64,000 nt of DNA from Shimia sp. CNT1-13L.2 (GCF_024331145.1 NZ_JANDJO010000009.1:62001-126000), one strand, 5' to 3'; counted from the first letter of the stretch, positions 8,526-16,943 are shown. Numbers and translations: made by a program. Notes: a model not told the origin generated them from the sequence alone.

Positions 8526-9602
8526 TTACTTGGCCAGCCAAGCGTTGAAACGCTCGTTCAGCTCGTCCTGGTTGTCTGCCCAGAACTCGAAGTTGTTGAC
8601 CAGAGCGTTTGCCAGGTTGGCTTCTGCGGTCGGCATGTGCGGACCCATTTCGGTCTTGCCGTCGTTGTACAGACCAACAAGCGGACCCGAAGACTTACGT
8701 GCCGGACCATAGGAGATCCAGGACGCCTGATCTGCCAGACGCTGGGTGTCGGTCGAATACGCCAGGAAGTCGAGCGCGGCTTCTTTGTTCGGAGCACCTT
8801 TCGGCATCACCCACAGGTCGAAGTCCATGATCTGACCGTCCCAGACAACTTCGAAGGGCTTACCTTCGCCTGCTGCCGCGTTGAAGATACGGCCGTTGTA
8901 GGCGGTGGTCATGACAACTTCACCGTCTGCCAGAAGCTGCGGCGGCTGTGCACCGGCTTCCCACCAGACAACGCTGTCCTTGATGGTGTCGAGCTTGGCA
9001 AAGGCGCGATCCACACCTTCGTCGGTTTCCAGGGTGGCATAAACGTCAGACGCCGGAACACCGTCAGCCATCAGCGCCATTTCCAGAAGCGACTTGGGGT
9101 TCTTGCGCAGGCCGCGCTTGCCCGGGAAGGCTTCGAGGTCGAACAGGTCGTCGATGCTGTCAACACCCGGAGTTTTCGAGCTGTCATAGGCGAAAACGGT
9201 CGACCAGACGATGTTTGCAACCGCACAGTCGCTCAGTGCGCCTTCGATGAAGTCTTCAGACGCCGGGGTGCCATCCGGTGCGGCCGGCAGAATCGAGTGG
9301 TCGATCTCTTCCAGCAGACCTTCGTCACAGCCGCGGATCGCGTCCGACAGTTCAACGTCAACCAGGTCCCAGGTCACGGTGCCGGCTTCCACCTGCGCTT
9401 TGATTTCAGCAAGACCACCGTTGTAGTCTTCCGAAACAACCTGGTTGCCGGTCTTGGCCATCCAGGGCTTGTGATAGGCTTCTACCTGGCTCTTGGTATA
9501 GGCACCGCCCCAGCTGACGACGGTGATCGATTCAGATGCCAGTGCGGCACCTGCCGAGAAAGCCAGAGCCGTGGTGGCCATAAGTACTTTCGAAAGTTTC
9601 AT
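8526..9602 (-). CDS. potD: Polyamine-type ABC transporter periplasmic binding protein (PotD/SBP_bac_8 family)
   Basis: A 358-residue secreted solute-binding protein. The signal peptide is MKLSKVLMATTALAFSAGAA, with probable cleavage after ALA. The mature start ESITVVSWGGAYTKSQVEAY is typical of COG0687 polyamine-binding proteins. Conserved aromatic and acidic stretches (WDLVDVELSDAIRGCDEGLL; VVWWEAGAQPPQLLADGEV; AYNGRIFNAAAGEG) outline the ligand cleft. The operon order is unusual for pot loci in that the ATPase gene comes first, then this gene, then the permeases. Stem-loops flank it on both sides. Ligand could be putrescine, spermidine or a related amine; the sequence alone does not decide. 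Confidence 0.9.
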   Translation of the reverse strand: MKLSKVLMATTALAFSAGAALASESITVVSWGGAYTKSQVEAYHKPWMAKTGNQVVSEDYNGGLAEIKAQVEAGTVTWDLVDVELSDAIRGCDEGLLEEIDHSILPAAPDGTPASEDFIEGALSDCAVANIVWSTVFAYDSSKTPGVDSIDDLFDLEAFPGKRGLRKNPKSLLEMALMADGVPASDVYATLETDEGVDRAFAKLDTIKDSVVWWEAGAQPPQLLADGEVVMTTAYNGRIFNAAAGEGKPFEVVWDGQIMDFDLWVMPKGAPNKEAALDFLAYSTDTQRLADQASWISYGPARKSSGPLVGLYNDGKTEMGPHMPTAEANLANALVNNFEFWADNQDELNERFNAWLAK

Positions 9603-9654
9603 GGTTTTCCTCTCCTGATGGTTCAGTTTGTGGTTTTTTGCTTTTTGTATGCCC

Positions 9655-9670
9655 CGGCCCCTGCGGGCCG
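9655..9670 (-). other. Intercistronic stem between ATPase and binding-protein genes
   Basis: CGGCCC (9655-9660), CTGC loop, GGGCCG (9665-9670). A short perfect G+C stem in the 94 bp gap between the PotA-like stop and the PotD-like start. No T-tract on the minus strand, so processing or stability role is more likely than termination. Confidence 0.4.
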
Positions 9671-9696
9671 AAGCGGTTCGCTTTCAGATGTCGAGA

Positions 9697-10797
9697 TCAG
9701 GCGTCAAGCGCGCGGCAATCTTCCGGCAGCCAGCCGATTTCGATTTGCGTGCCGGGTTCAAGACGAACCTGGTCGGGGGCGTTACGGGTTTTGACGATGA
9801 ACTCGTCATTGCCGGCAACGCGAAGACGGGTGCGGAAAATGTCACCCATATAGATGAATTCGAGAACTTCCGCTTTCAGAGTGTGGGCGCCTTCCTGCAG
9901 GCGTTCCTTGTTGAACTCCACACGTTCGGGACGGATCGAAACACGGGTCCGTTCACCGGGTTTGCTGACGTTGATCGGCTTACAGTCGATCAGTTCGCCA
10001 TCATCCAGCTGCACCAGCGCGATACCGTCCTTGATTTCCTTTACGGTGCCCTCGAGCGTGTTGTTCTCACCGATGAACTGCGCAACAAAGCTGTTCTGCG
10101 GCGCTTCGTAAAGCTCATCCGGCGGCGCCAATTGCTGGATCACGCCGTCGTTGAACACGGCCACACGGTCAGACATCGTCAGGGCTTCTGTCTGGTCGTG
10201 GGTCACGTAAACGGTGGTGATACCAAGGCTGTGTGCAAGGTGCGTAATCTCGAACTGCATCTTCTCGCGAAGCTGCTTGTCCAGCGCGCCCAACGGCTCA
10301 TCCATCAGGACCAGTTCCGGTTCAAACACCAGCGCACGGGCAAGGGCCACACGTTGCTGCTGACCACCCGAAAGCTGCGCGGGGCGGCGGTTCACGAAAG
10401 CTTCCATCTCGACCATGTCGAGCGCACGCTTGATCTTGGCCTCGCGGTCCGACTTGCCCATCTTGCGCACCTCGAGCGGGAAGCTCAGGTTTTCGCCGAT
10501 GGTCATATGCGGGAACAGCGCATAGTTCTGGAACACCATGCCGATGCCACGCTTGTGCGGGGGGATGTTGTTGATGGGGCGGCCATCAAGACGAATTTCG
10601 CCGTGCGTCGCGGTCTCAAACCCCGCCAGCATCATGAGACAGGTGGTTTTCCCTGACCCGGACGGGCCCAGCATTGTCAGAAACTCGCCCTTTGGCAGGG
10701 TCAGGTTCAGGTCTTTGACGACGAGCGTTTCACCATCATAGCTTTTCTGCACGCGTTCGAATTCCACGAACGCGTCGTTGGATACGGAATCAGCCAA
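9697..10797 (-). CDS. potA: Polyamine-type ABC transporter ATP-binding protein, PotA-like
   Basis: A 366-residue cytoplasmic ATPase of the PotA/MalK class. Walker A GPSGSGKT is at 44-51, the signature is LSGGQQQRVALARAL, Walker B is LVLMDEPLGALD, and the H-loop is VYVTHDQTEALTMSD. The C-terminal ~130 residues form a TOBE regulatory domain (INVSKPGERTRVSIRPERVE region). The start is a TTG at 10797 with GGGAG seven bases upstream; no better ATG is near. It is the first gene of a four-gene operon with binding protein and two permeases and is preceded by a 413 bp region with a long stem-loop. Confidence 0.92.
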   Translation of the reverse strand: MADSVSNDAFVEFERVQKSYDGETLVVKDLNLTLPKGEFLTMLGPSGSGKTTCLMMLAGFETATHGEIRLDGRPINNIPPHKRGIGMVFQNYALFPHMTIGENLSFPLEVRKMGKSDREAKIKRALDMVEMEAFVNRRPAQLSGGQQQRVALARALVFEPELVLMDEPLGALDKQLREKMQFEITHLAHSLGITTVYVTHDQTEALTMSDRVAVFNDGVIQQLAPPDELYEAPQNSFVAQFIGENNTLEGTVKEIKDGIALVQLDDGELIDCKPINVSKPGERTRVSIRPERVEFNKERLQEGAHTLKAEVLEFIYMGDIFRTRLRVAGNDEFIVKTRNAPDQVRLEPGTQIEIGWLPEDCRALDA

Positions 10798-11150
10798 TTA
10801 ACGGCTCCCTGTTTTAGTCCGGCAGATTGTTCTGCGCTTCTCCCGAGGATGTAAGCACATGACCCGAAGGAAGTGCAACACCGCGATGATGAGGAAAAGC
10901 CTAAGTCGAGCATCGGGAAAGCCGAAAGAAATTTGCGACGGTTTGGGTCGATTTTTCGTCAAAAACCGACCCTTTCAGAACGAATTGCGTCTTCTCATCT
11001 GGCGCAAGATGCAACGAGTCGGCCGTTTTTTGGTCCTTTGATCCCTCATAAAAAAAGCAAAACTTTTTGGCGAATGCGTGAAATTGGTGCAAACGACTCA
11101 CCCTAGGACTGCCCAGAATCTGTCGGCGCATCGCCCTTTTTCGAAACCAA
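10798..11150. promoter_or_regulatory. Promoter/leader region of the potA-like operon
   Basis: No convincing gene in this stretch between the potA-like start and the aminotransferase terminator. It is more A+T-rich than its surroundings. It contains a striking inverted repeat, GGGTCGATTTTT (10945-10956), CGTC loop, AAAAACCGACCC (10961-10972), which has 12 bp arms with one mismatch and lies about 150 bp upstream of the TTG start. This could be an operator or a leader-RNA hairpin controlling the transporter. A 76-codon minus-strand open frame here (10901-11131) lacks any recognisable feature and is not called. Confidence 0.5.
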
Positions 11151-11177
11151 AAAACCCGGCGAAAAAACCGCCGGGTT
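11151..11177 (-). terminator. Rho-independent terminator of the aminotransferase gene
   Basis: On the minus strand the sequence reads AACCCGGCG, loop GTTTTTT, CGCCGGGTT, then TTTTGG. A 9 bp G+C-rich stem with a T-run, 34 bp after the aminotransferase stop. Confidence 0.85.
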
Positions 11178-11210
11178 CTGGAAAAGACAGAAATCTCTTC
11201 AGGTTTTGAG

Positions 11211-12599
11211 TTACTTCAGGAGGTCTTCCTCTTTGAGCTGCGCGAGCGTCAGGTCCAGCGCCCGGCGTGCGCGCTCGATCAGCGTATCGATCTCCTCCTT
11301 GGTGATGACCAGGGGCGGCGAGATGACCATGCGGTCCCCCACATGGCGCATGATGAGGTTGTTTCCAAAGCAATGCTCGCGACAGATTAGGCCGACCGTA
11401 CCCACGTCTGCCGCAAAGGGTGCGCGGGTCTCCTTGTTCGGGGTCAGGGCCACAGAAGCCATCATGCCAACGATCTTTGCTTCGCCGACAAGAGGGTGGT
11501 CGGCAAGCGCTTCCCACTTCTCTTTTAGATAAGGCGCGGTGTCCTCACGTACGGTTTCGACAATTTTCTCTTCTTCGAGGATTCGCAGATTCTCCAGCGC
11601 CACAGCAGCAGCTACCGGGTGGCCGGAGTAGGTGTAACCGTGGTTGAACTCGCATCCGCCGATCACTTCGGCCACCTCGTCCGAAACAATGGAGGCCGCG
11701 ATCGGTGCGTAGCCCGAACTTAGCCCCTTGGCGACCGTAATGATGTCGGGGCGGATGTTCAGCGTCTGACAGCCAAACCAGTTTCCGGTGCGTCCAAAAC
11801 CGCAGATCACCTCATCCACGATCAACAGAATTTCGTACTTGTCGCAAATGCGCTGGATCTCGGGCCAATAAGTGTCCGGCGCGACGATCACGCCGCCCGC
11901 CCCCTGGACCGGCTCGGCGATGAACGCCGCCACGCGGTCTTCACCCATCTCCAGAATCGCCTCTTCAAGTTCGCGCGCGCGCTGCAAGCCGAACTCCTCG
12001 GGCGTCATGTCACCGCCCTCGGCGTACCAGTTGGGTTGATTGATATGGTGCACATCCGGCAGCGGCAATCCGCCCTGCGCATGCATCCCCGACATCCCAC
12101 CAAGACTTGCCCCGGCCATGGTCGACCCGTGATAGGCATTCTTGCGGCTGATGATGACCTTCTTGCTGTCCTTGCCCTTCTGCGCCCAGTAGGTGCGGAC
12201 AAGACGCATGTTGGTATCATTGGCCTCGGACCCCGAGCCGCCATAGAACACGTGGTTCAGGTCACCGGGCGCCAGTTCGGCCAGCTTTGCCGAGAGCGCA
12301 ATGACCGGCACGTGCGTGGTCTGAAAGAACGTGTTGTAATAGGGCAGCTCGCGCATCTGTCGCGCGGCAACTTCGGCAAGTTCGTCGCGGCCATAACCGA
12401 TATTCACGCACCAAAGGCCGGCCATGCCATCAAGGATTTCTTCGCCTTCAGAGTCGGTCAGCGTCACACCTTTTGCACGCATGATGACCCGCGCACCTTT
12501 CTTGGCAAGTTCGCCCTGCGCGCTGAAAGGATGGATGTGGTGGGCTGCATCCAGTGCCTGCAGTTCGGCAGTGGGCATGTGGTTGGTGATCATGTTCAT
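11211..12599 (-). CDS. Class-III PLP aminotransferase, probably polyamine/omega-amino acid:pyruvate type
   Basis: A 462-residue fold-type I PLP enzyme. Key sites: GSGSEANDTNMRLVR (121-135) for phosphate binding, VDEVICGFGRTG with Asp262, and VAKGLSSGYAPI with the Schiff-base Lys at 291. YTYSGHPVAAAVALENL is typical of the SpuC / putrescine- or taurine-pyruvate aminotransferase branch. The start at 12599 (MNMITNH) is preferred because GAGG lies six bases upstream; an in-frame GTG at 12611 is possible. It lies next to a GntR regulator, a second polyamine transporter and an FAD amine oxidase, supporting transamination of a diamine or omega-amino acid. Operator-like boxes front it. Exact substrate is inferred. 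Confidence 0.88.
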   Translation of the reverse strand: MNMITNHMPTAELQALDAAHHIHPFSAQGELAKKGARVIMRAKGVTLTDSEGEEILDGMAGLWCVNIGYGRDELAEVAARQMRELPYYNTFFQTTHVPVIALSAKLAELAPGDLNHVFYGGSGSEANDTNMRLVRTYWAQKGKDSKKVIISRKNAYHGSTMAGASLGGMSGMHAQGGLPLPDVHHINQPNWYAEGGDMTPEEFGLQRARELEEAILEMGEDRVAAFIAEPVQGAGGVIVAPDTYWPEIQRICDKYEILLIVDEVICGFGRTGNWFGCQTLNIRPDIITVAKGLSSGYAPIAASIVSDEVAEVIGGCEFNHGYTYSGHPVAAAVALENLRILEEEKIVETVREDTAPYLKEKWEALADHPLVGEAKIVGMMASVALTPNKETRAPFAADVGTVGLICREHCFGNNLIMRHVGDRMVISPPLVITKEEIDTLIERARRALDLTLAQLKEEDLLK

Positions 12600-12632
12600 G
12601 TCTGACCTCACAAGATTGAATCTGGGTACACA

Positions 12633-12674
12633 AATTTGATCATGTACCGTTTGCGATCAGAATATGATCAAATT
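12633..12674. promoter_or_regulatory. Putative GntR operator pair before the aminotransferase gene
   Basis: AATTTGATCAT (12633-12643) and its exact reverse complement ATGATCAAATT (12664-12674) form an inverted pair whose TGATCA cores are 28 bp apart, immediately upstream of the aminotransferase start. The same 11-mer recurs at 13481-13491 in front of the transporter operon. The recurrence flanking the GntR gene points to a shared operator, although a binding test is lacking. Confidence 0.55.
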
Positions 12675-12687
12675 TTTGGCTGTCAAT

Positions 12688-13395
12688 CTAGTCTGTCAAA
12701 GAAGACGATTTTTCCAATGCGCGGCGCACCTGTTCCATGCCCTGAACAACGTCATCCCGTATCGCGGACGCGGTACGGATCGCATCCCTTGCACGCAGCG
12801 CCGTCAACGCTTCCTTGTGTTGGTCGGGAAGATTCTGTGTCCCGAGACGTCCACACACCACGCGCAGCGACGGGCCAAAGCGAAGCCACAAACCATCTGC
12901 AATTTCGGTGAGGATCGGGGACTTCGCCATCGCATAAAGTTTTGCGTGGAAAGCATAGTTTTTCTTGAGATAGGCCGGGACATCCCCCTTGGCGATGGCC
13001 TTGTCGAGCTCGAGATCGATTGCTTCTAGATCATTAATGTCCGCGTCGGATGCGTTGATCGCTGCCCGCGCGGCAAGTTCGGGTTCCAAAGCAGTCCTGG
13101 CATAGATCAACTCGTCAATGCTGGCTGCATCCGGTGTAGGCACCGAAATCCGGCGATTCCCCTGAAATTCAAGCGCGCCTTCCGCTGTCAGACGGCGAAT
13201 CGCCTCGCGCACCGGGGTCATTCCCGCGCCCAGATCCTTTACCAGCCCCTGAATCGTGACGGGCTGGCCCGGGGCAAACTCTCCAAACAGAACACGCTCT
13301 CGCAATTCGAAGTAAACCTGCTGGTGCGCAGGAAGTCGTTGAGCGTTTTCATCATCATAGGGCATTTCGGTTACTGCCTTTGGAGTGCCTGCCAT
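12688..13395 (-). CDS. GntR-family regulator, FadR/FCD subfamily
   Basis: A 235-residue cytoplasmic repressor or activator. The N-terminal winged helix spans about residues 22-90 (QQVYFELRERVLFGEFAPGQ, then MTPVREAIRRLTAEGALEF as the recognition helix). It is followed by an all-helical FCD ligand domain (about 95-225) whose metal/ligand residues include Asp and His in YARTALEPELA and YAFHAKLYAMAKSPIL. It lies between the aminotransferase (same strand, downstream) and the divergent polyamine transporter, so it probably controls both in response to an amine or derived acid. A TGATCG sequence at 13424-13429, just upstream of its start, could mediate autoregulation. Effector unknown. Confidence 0.9.
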   Translation of the reverse strand: MAGTPKAVTEMPYDDENAQRLPAHQQVYFELRERVLFGEFAPGQPVTIQGLVKDLGAGMTPVREAIRRLTAEGALEFQGNRRISVPTPDAASIDELIYARTALEPELAARAAINASDADINDLEAIDLELDKAIAKGDVPAYLKKNYAFHAKLYAMAKSPILTEIADGLWLRFGPSLRVVCGRLGTQNLPDQHKEALTALRARDAIRTASAIRDDVVQGMEQVRRALEKSSSLTD

Positions 13396-13480
13396 TTACG
13401 CGTTTTTTACCTCTTCAATAGGGTGATCGAAAGCTATTTTGCGCCTTTGTCACAATCGAATGTTGCCATACGACAAAAAA

Positions 13481-13506
13481 ATGATCAAATTATTCTCGTG
13501 ATCAAG
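13481..13506. promoter_or_regulatory. Putative GntR operator before the potF-like gene
   Basis: ATGATCAAATT (13481-13491), identical to the boxes before the aminotransferase, is followed by a second TGATCA core at 13499-13504. The pair lies 40-65 bp upstream of the potF-like start in the divergent promoter region shared with the GntR gene. Confidence 0.55.
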
Positions 13507-13545
13507 AGCTCGGACAAGAATCCGGCAATCCAACGGGAGAATGAT

Positions 13546-14631
13546 ATGAACAAGACCCTTTTCACTCTGGCCGCCAGCGTGGCGCTCGGTGCCATGGCCG
13601 CCAGCGCCGACGAAGTGCGTGTCTACAACTGGTCGGACTATATCGATGAAGACCTGCTGACCAAGTTCGAGGAAGAGACCGGCCTCAAACTGATCTACGA
13701 CGTGTTCGATTCGAACGAAGTTCTTGAAACCAAGATGCTCGCCGGCGGTTCGGGCTACGATGTAGTTGTGCCGTCTGGCACTTTCCTGCAGCGCCAGATC
13801 ACGGCCGGTGCTTTCCAGAAGCTTGACACTGGCAAGCTCGCAAATCACGGCAACCTCTGGGATGTGATCGCATCGCGCACCGAGAAATACGATCCAGAGA
13901 ACGCCTATTCGATCAACTACATGTGGGGCACCACCGGTATCGGCGTGAATGTGGGCAAGGTTCAGGAAGTCCTCGGCGCGGATGCACCGATCGGCTCGCT
14001 CGATCTCGTCTTCAACCCGGCGAACATGGAAAAGCTGGCGGCATGTGGCGTGCACTTCCTTGACGCCCCGGCCGAGATCATCCCCGCGGCTCTGGCCTAC
14101 ATCGGTGAAGATCCCGATAGCCACGACAAGGACATCATCGCCAAAGCCGAGCCGATCCTGACCGCCGTGCGCCCCTATGTTCAGAAGTTCCACTCGTCGG
14201 AATACATCAATGCCCTGGCCAACGGCGACATCTGCGTGGCCATCGGCTGGTCGGGTGACATCCTTCAGGCACGCGACCGCGCGGCCGAAGCCGAAAACGG
14301 TGTCGACATCGCCTATAACGCGCCGTCGGAAGGCGCCCTGATGTGGTTTGACCAGATGGCCATCCCTGCCGACGCTCCGAACCCCGAAGGCGCGCACACC
14401 TTCCTGAACTTCATCATGGACGCCCAGAACATGGCGGATGCGTCGAACTATGTGTACTACGCCAACGGCAACCTCGCCTCGCAACCGCTGCTCGAGGAAG
14501 ACGTGATCGGCGATCCGGCGATCTATCCGGATGAAGAAACTCTCAAGAACCTCTACACCACCACGCCCTACCCGGCGAAGGTACAGCGGGTCGTCACCCG
14601 CATGTGGACCAAGATCAAGTCGGGCACCTGA
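13546..14631 (+). CDS. potF: Putrescine/spermidine-type periplasmic binding protein (PotF-like)
   Basis: A 361-residue secreted binding protein. MNKTLFTLAASVALGAMAAS is a signal peptide and the mature protein starts near DEVRVYNWSDYIDEDLL, a stretch strongly diagnostic of PotF/PotD (YNWSDYID). YDVFDSNEVLETKMLAGGSG and GYDVVVPSGTFLQRQITAGA continue the family pattern. WFDQMAIPADAPN and the C-terminal TRMWTKIKSG are also typical. The start is set by the signal peptide and GGGAG six bases upstream; an upstream in-frame extension is not homologous. It is the first gene of a five-gene operon ending with an FAD oxidase, and its probable ligand is putrescine or a close relative. Confidence 0.94.
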   Translation: MNKTLFTLAASVALGAMAASADEVRVYNWSDYIDEDLLTKFEEETGLKLIYDVFDSNEVLETKMLAGGSGYDVVVPSGTFLQRQITAGAFQKLDTGKLANHGNLWDVIASRTEKYDPENAYSINYMWGTTGIGVNVGKVQEVLGADAPIGSLDLVFNPANMEKLAACGVHFLDAPAEIIPAALAYIGEDPDSHDKDIIAKAEPILTAVRPYVQKFHSSEYINALANGDICVAIGWSGDILQARDRAAEAENGVDIAYNAPSEGALMWFDQMAIPADAPNPEGAHTFLNFIMDAQNMADASNYVYYANGNLASQPLLEEDVIGDPAIYPDEETLKNLYTTTPYPAKVQRVVTRMWTKIKSGT

Positions 14632-14646
14632 GCCCAACACAGATCG

Positions 14647-14680
14647 CCCGCGCATTCCTTTGAGTGCGCGGGTTCTTTTT
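14647..14680 (+). terminator. Stem-loop with T-tract between potF- and potG-like genes
   Basis: CCCGCGCA (14647-14654), 10-nt loop, TGCGCGGG (14665-14672), then TTCTTTTT. It looks like a full intrinsic terminator, yet the transporter ATPase starts 20 bp later without an obvious second promoter. It likely attenuates transcription so the binding protein is made in excess. Confidence 0.7.
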
Positions 14681-14699
14681 GCAAAATTACGAGGTTCCG

Positions 14700-15824
14700 A
14701 TGCCGCAAGACGTGTTCGCACCTTGGACTGATCCCAACGAAAAACCGATCATCCAATTTCAGAATGTCACCAAGCGTTTTGGTGATTTCACCGCAATCGA
14801 CGATCTGACCATCGACATCTACGAGCGCGAGTTCTTCGCCCTGCTTGGCCCGTCCGGCTGTGGCAAGACCACGATGATGCGGATGCTGGCCGGTTTCGAA
14901 ACCCCGACCGAGGGCACCATCCTGCTTTCGGGTCAGGACATTGCTCCGGTGCCGCCAAACAAGCGCGCCGTGAACATGATGTTCCAATCCTACGCCCTGT
15001 TCCCGCACCTTTCGATCTGGGACAACATCGCCTTTGGCCTGCGCCGCGACAAACGCCCCAAGGACGAGGTCTCCCAGCGCGTCGAAGAGATGCTGCGCCT
15101 CACGCGCCTCGAAAAATTCGCCCGCCGCAAGCCACACCAGATTTCCGGCGGTCAGCGTCAGCGCGTGGCCCTCGCCCGCTCTCTCGCCAAGGCACCGAAG
15201 CTCCTTTTGCTGGATGAACCGCTCGGCGCGCTCGACAAGAAGCTGCGCCAGGAAACCCAGTTCGAACTGATGGACATCCAGGAGAAGACCGGCACCACCT
15301 TTGTCATCGTGACCCACGACCAGGAAGAAGCGATGACCGTGGCCAGCCGGGTTGCGGTGATGGATCACGGCAAGATCATCCAGGTGGCCACCCCCGCCGA
15401 CATCTATGAAGCGCCCAACTCGACCTACGTGGCGGATTTCATCGGCGACGTGAACCTGATCCGCGGCAAGGCAACGGGCAAAGACGGAGATCGCCTGCGC
15501 ATCGCCTGGGCCGAGGGACAACCCGAGATCGTCGGCACGCCAAACCGCGAATTTGCCAACGGTGACACGGTGCATTTCGCGATCCGCCCCGAGAAAGTGG
15601 CGATTTCCTCTGAGAAACCCGACAGCCCCAACGCCATTCCGGGCAAGGTGCATGACATCGCCTATCTCGGCAACATCTCGACCTACCACGTCGAACTTGC
15701 CGGCGGGCAGATCATCAAGGCGCAAACCGCCAACAACCGCCGCATCTCGCGCCGCAGCTTCACCTGGGAAGACAATGTCTGGCTTAGCTTCACCGACACG
15801 GCCGGTGTCCTGTTGGAGACCTGA
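14700..15824 (+). CDS. potG: Polyamine ABC transporter ATP-binding protein (PotG-like)
   Basis: A 374-residue ATPase. Walker A GPSGCGKT is at 50-57, followed by a Q-loop in NMMFQSYALFPHLSIWDNIA. The signature is ISGGQRQRVALARSL, Walker B is LLLLDEPLGALDKKL, and the H-loop is FVIVTHDQEEAMTVASR. The C-terminal ~110 residues are a TOBE domain (VHFAIRPEKVAISSEKPDSP). The ATG at 14700 has GAGG upstream and gives the usual PotG length. It is coupled to the permease genes that follow (3 bp gap) and energises their transport. Confidence 0.94.
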   Translation: MPQDVFAPWTDPNEKPIIQFQNVTKRFGDFTAIDDLTIDIYEREFFALLGPSGCGKTTMMRMLAGFETPTEGTILLSGQDIAPVPPNKRAVNMMFQSYALFPHLSIWDNIAFGLRRDKRPKDEVSQRVEEMLRLTRLEKFARRKPHQISGGQRQRVALARSLAKAPKLLLLDEPLGALDKKLRQETQFELMDIQEKTGTTFVIVTHDQEEAMTVASRVAVMDHGKIIQVATPADIYEAPNSTYVADFIGDVNLIRGKATGKDGDRLRIAWAEGQPEIVGTPNREFANGDTVHFAIRPEKVAISSEKPDSPNAIPGKVHDIAYLGNISTYHVELAGGQIIKAQTANNRRISRRSFTWEDNVWLSFTDTAGVLLET

Positions 15825-15827
15825 TCC

Positions 15828-16943
15828 ATGCGCAGCATTACCAATTTCGCCACTACATTGGTCATTGGCGCAGCGGCAATTTATGGCGTTCTGAGCACCT
15901 ACTGGTTCTTATCAACACTTTCGGGACCTGGGTTTGCTCTAGGATTTGCGTCCGTTGCCGGATCGCTGACAAAGTTTGCCTTACAAGCGGCAATCTCAGT
16001 CGCTGTAATTTACCTAGTCTGGAAGTTCCTGAGCGAGGATCGAAAAGAACCGGTTGTCAAAAACCTGCTTATCGGAACGCCCTATCTATGGCTTCTGGCA
16101 CTGTTCCTCGTGCCATTTGTCATCGTTCTGAAAATCTCCCTGTCGGACACGGCGCTTGCCATTCCACCCTATACGCCAACCCTTGATCTGGCGGCCGGCT
16201 GGAAGGGCATTACCGATTTCTTCTCGGAACTGGATTTCGAAAACTTTGTCTGGCTGACCGAAGATGATCTCTACTGGAAAGCCTATCTTTCCAGCCTCAA
16301 GATCGCCCTGACCTCGACCATCCTGACGTTGCTGGTGGGCTTCCCGATCGCCTATGGCATGGCTCGCGCGCCAACCGAATGGCGAGCGACCCTCCTGATG
16401 CTGGTGATCCTGCCGTTCTGGACCTCGTTCCTGATCCGCGTCTACTCGTGGATGGGCATTCTCAGCCAGGAAGGCTACCTCAACCAGTTGTTGATGTCGC
16501 TTGGCCTGATCTCGGAACCGCTGATCATTCTCAACACCAATGTCGCGGTCTATATCGGCATCGTCTACACCTATCTGCCCTTCATGATCCTGCCGATCTA
16601 TTCGGCCTTGGAAAAACTTGACGGCAGCCTTCTGGAAGCCGCCGAAGACCTTGGCTGTTCCCGCCTTTCCGCCTTCTGGCTGGTCACGGCACCGCTTTCG
16701 AAACAGGGGGTCATCGCCGGATCGTTCCTCGTCTTCATCCCCACCTTGGGTGAATTCGTGATCCCGTCGCTCCTTGGTGGCTCCAAGACGCTGATGATCG
16801 GCAAGGTGCTTTGGGAAGAATTCTTCTCGAACCGCGACTGGCCGGTGGCAAGCGCGGTGGCCGTGGTGCTTCTGCTGATCCTCGTGATCCCGATCATCCT
16901 CTTCCAGCGCAACGAACAAAAGCAGAGGGAGATTGACGGATGA
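15828..16943 (+). CDS. potH: Polyamine ABC transporter permease (PotH/PotB-like) with N-terminal extension
   Basis: A 371-residue inner-membrane permease. The typical core begins near residue 82 (LIGTPYLWLLALFLVPFVIV) and contains the EAA loop (SLLEAAEDLGCSRLSAFWLV, then TAPLSKQGVIAGSFLVFIPT) and FIPTLGEFVIPSLLGG. The first ~80 residues add two hydrophobic helices (about 8-30 and 45-66) not present in E. coli PotH. This extension (15828-16060) uses more A/T-ending codons than the rest of the gene. It overlaps the next permease by 4 bp (ATGA), indicating translational coupling. Confidence 0.92.
   Translation: MRSITNFATTLVIGAAAIYGVLSTYWFLSTLSGPGFALGFASVAGSLTKFALQAAISVAVIYLVWKFLSEDRKEPVVKNLLIGTPYLWLLALFLVPFVIVLKISLSDTALAIPPYTPTLDLAAGWKGITDFFSELDFENFVWLTEDDLYWKAYLSSLKIALTSTILTLLVGFPIAYGMARAPTEWRATLLMLVILPFWTSFLIRVYSWMGILSQEGYLNQLLMSLGLISEPLIILNTNVAVYIGIVYTYLPFMILPIYSALEKLDGSLLEAAEDLGCSRLSAFWLVTAPLSKQGVIAGSFLVFIPTLGEFVIPSLLGGSKTLMIGKVLWEEFFSNRDWPVASAVAVVLLLILVIPIILFQRNEQKQREIDG

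Noticed and set aside
7320-9794. 824-codon plus-strand open frame across the potB-, potD- and potA-like genes
   Set aside because: Antisense to three clear transporter genes; Arg/His/Gln-rich composition typical of a shadow frame.
10901-11131. 76-codon minus-strand open frame in the potA leader region
   Set aside because: No ribosome-binding site of note, no recognisable family, and it runs through a hairpin; more likely leader DNA.
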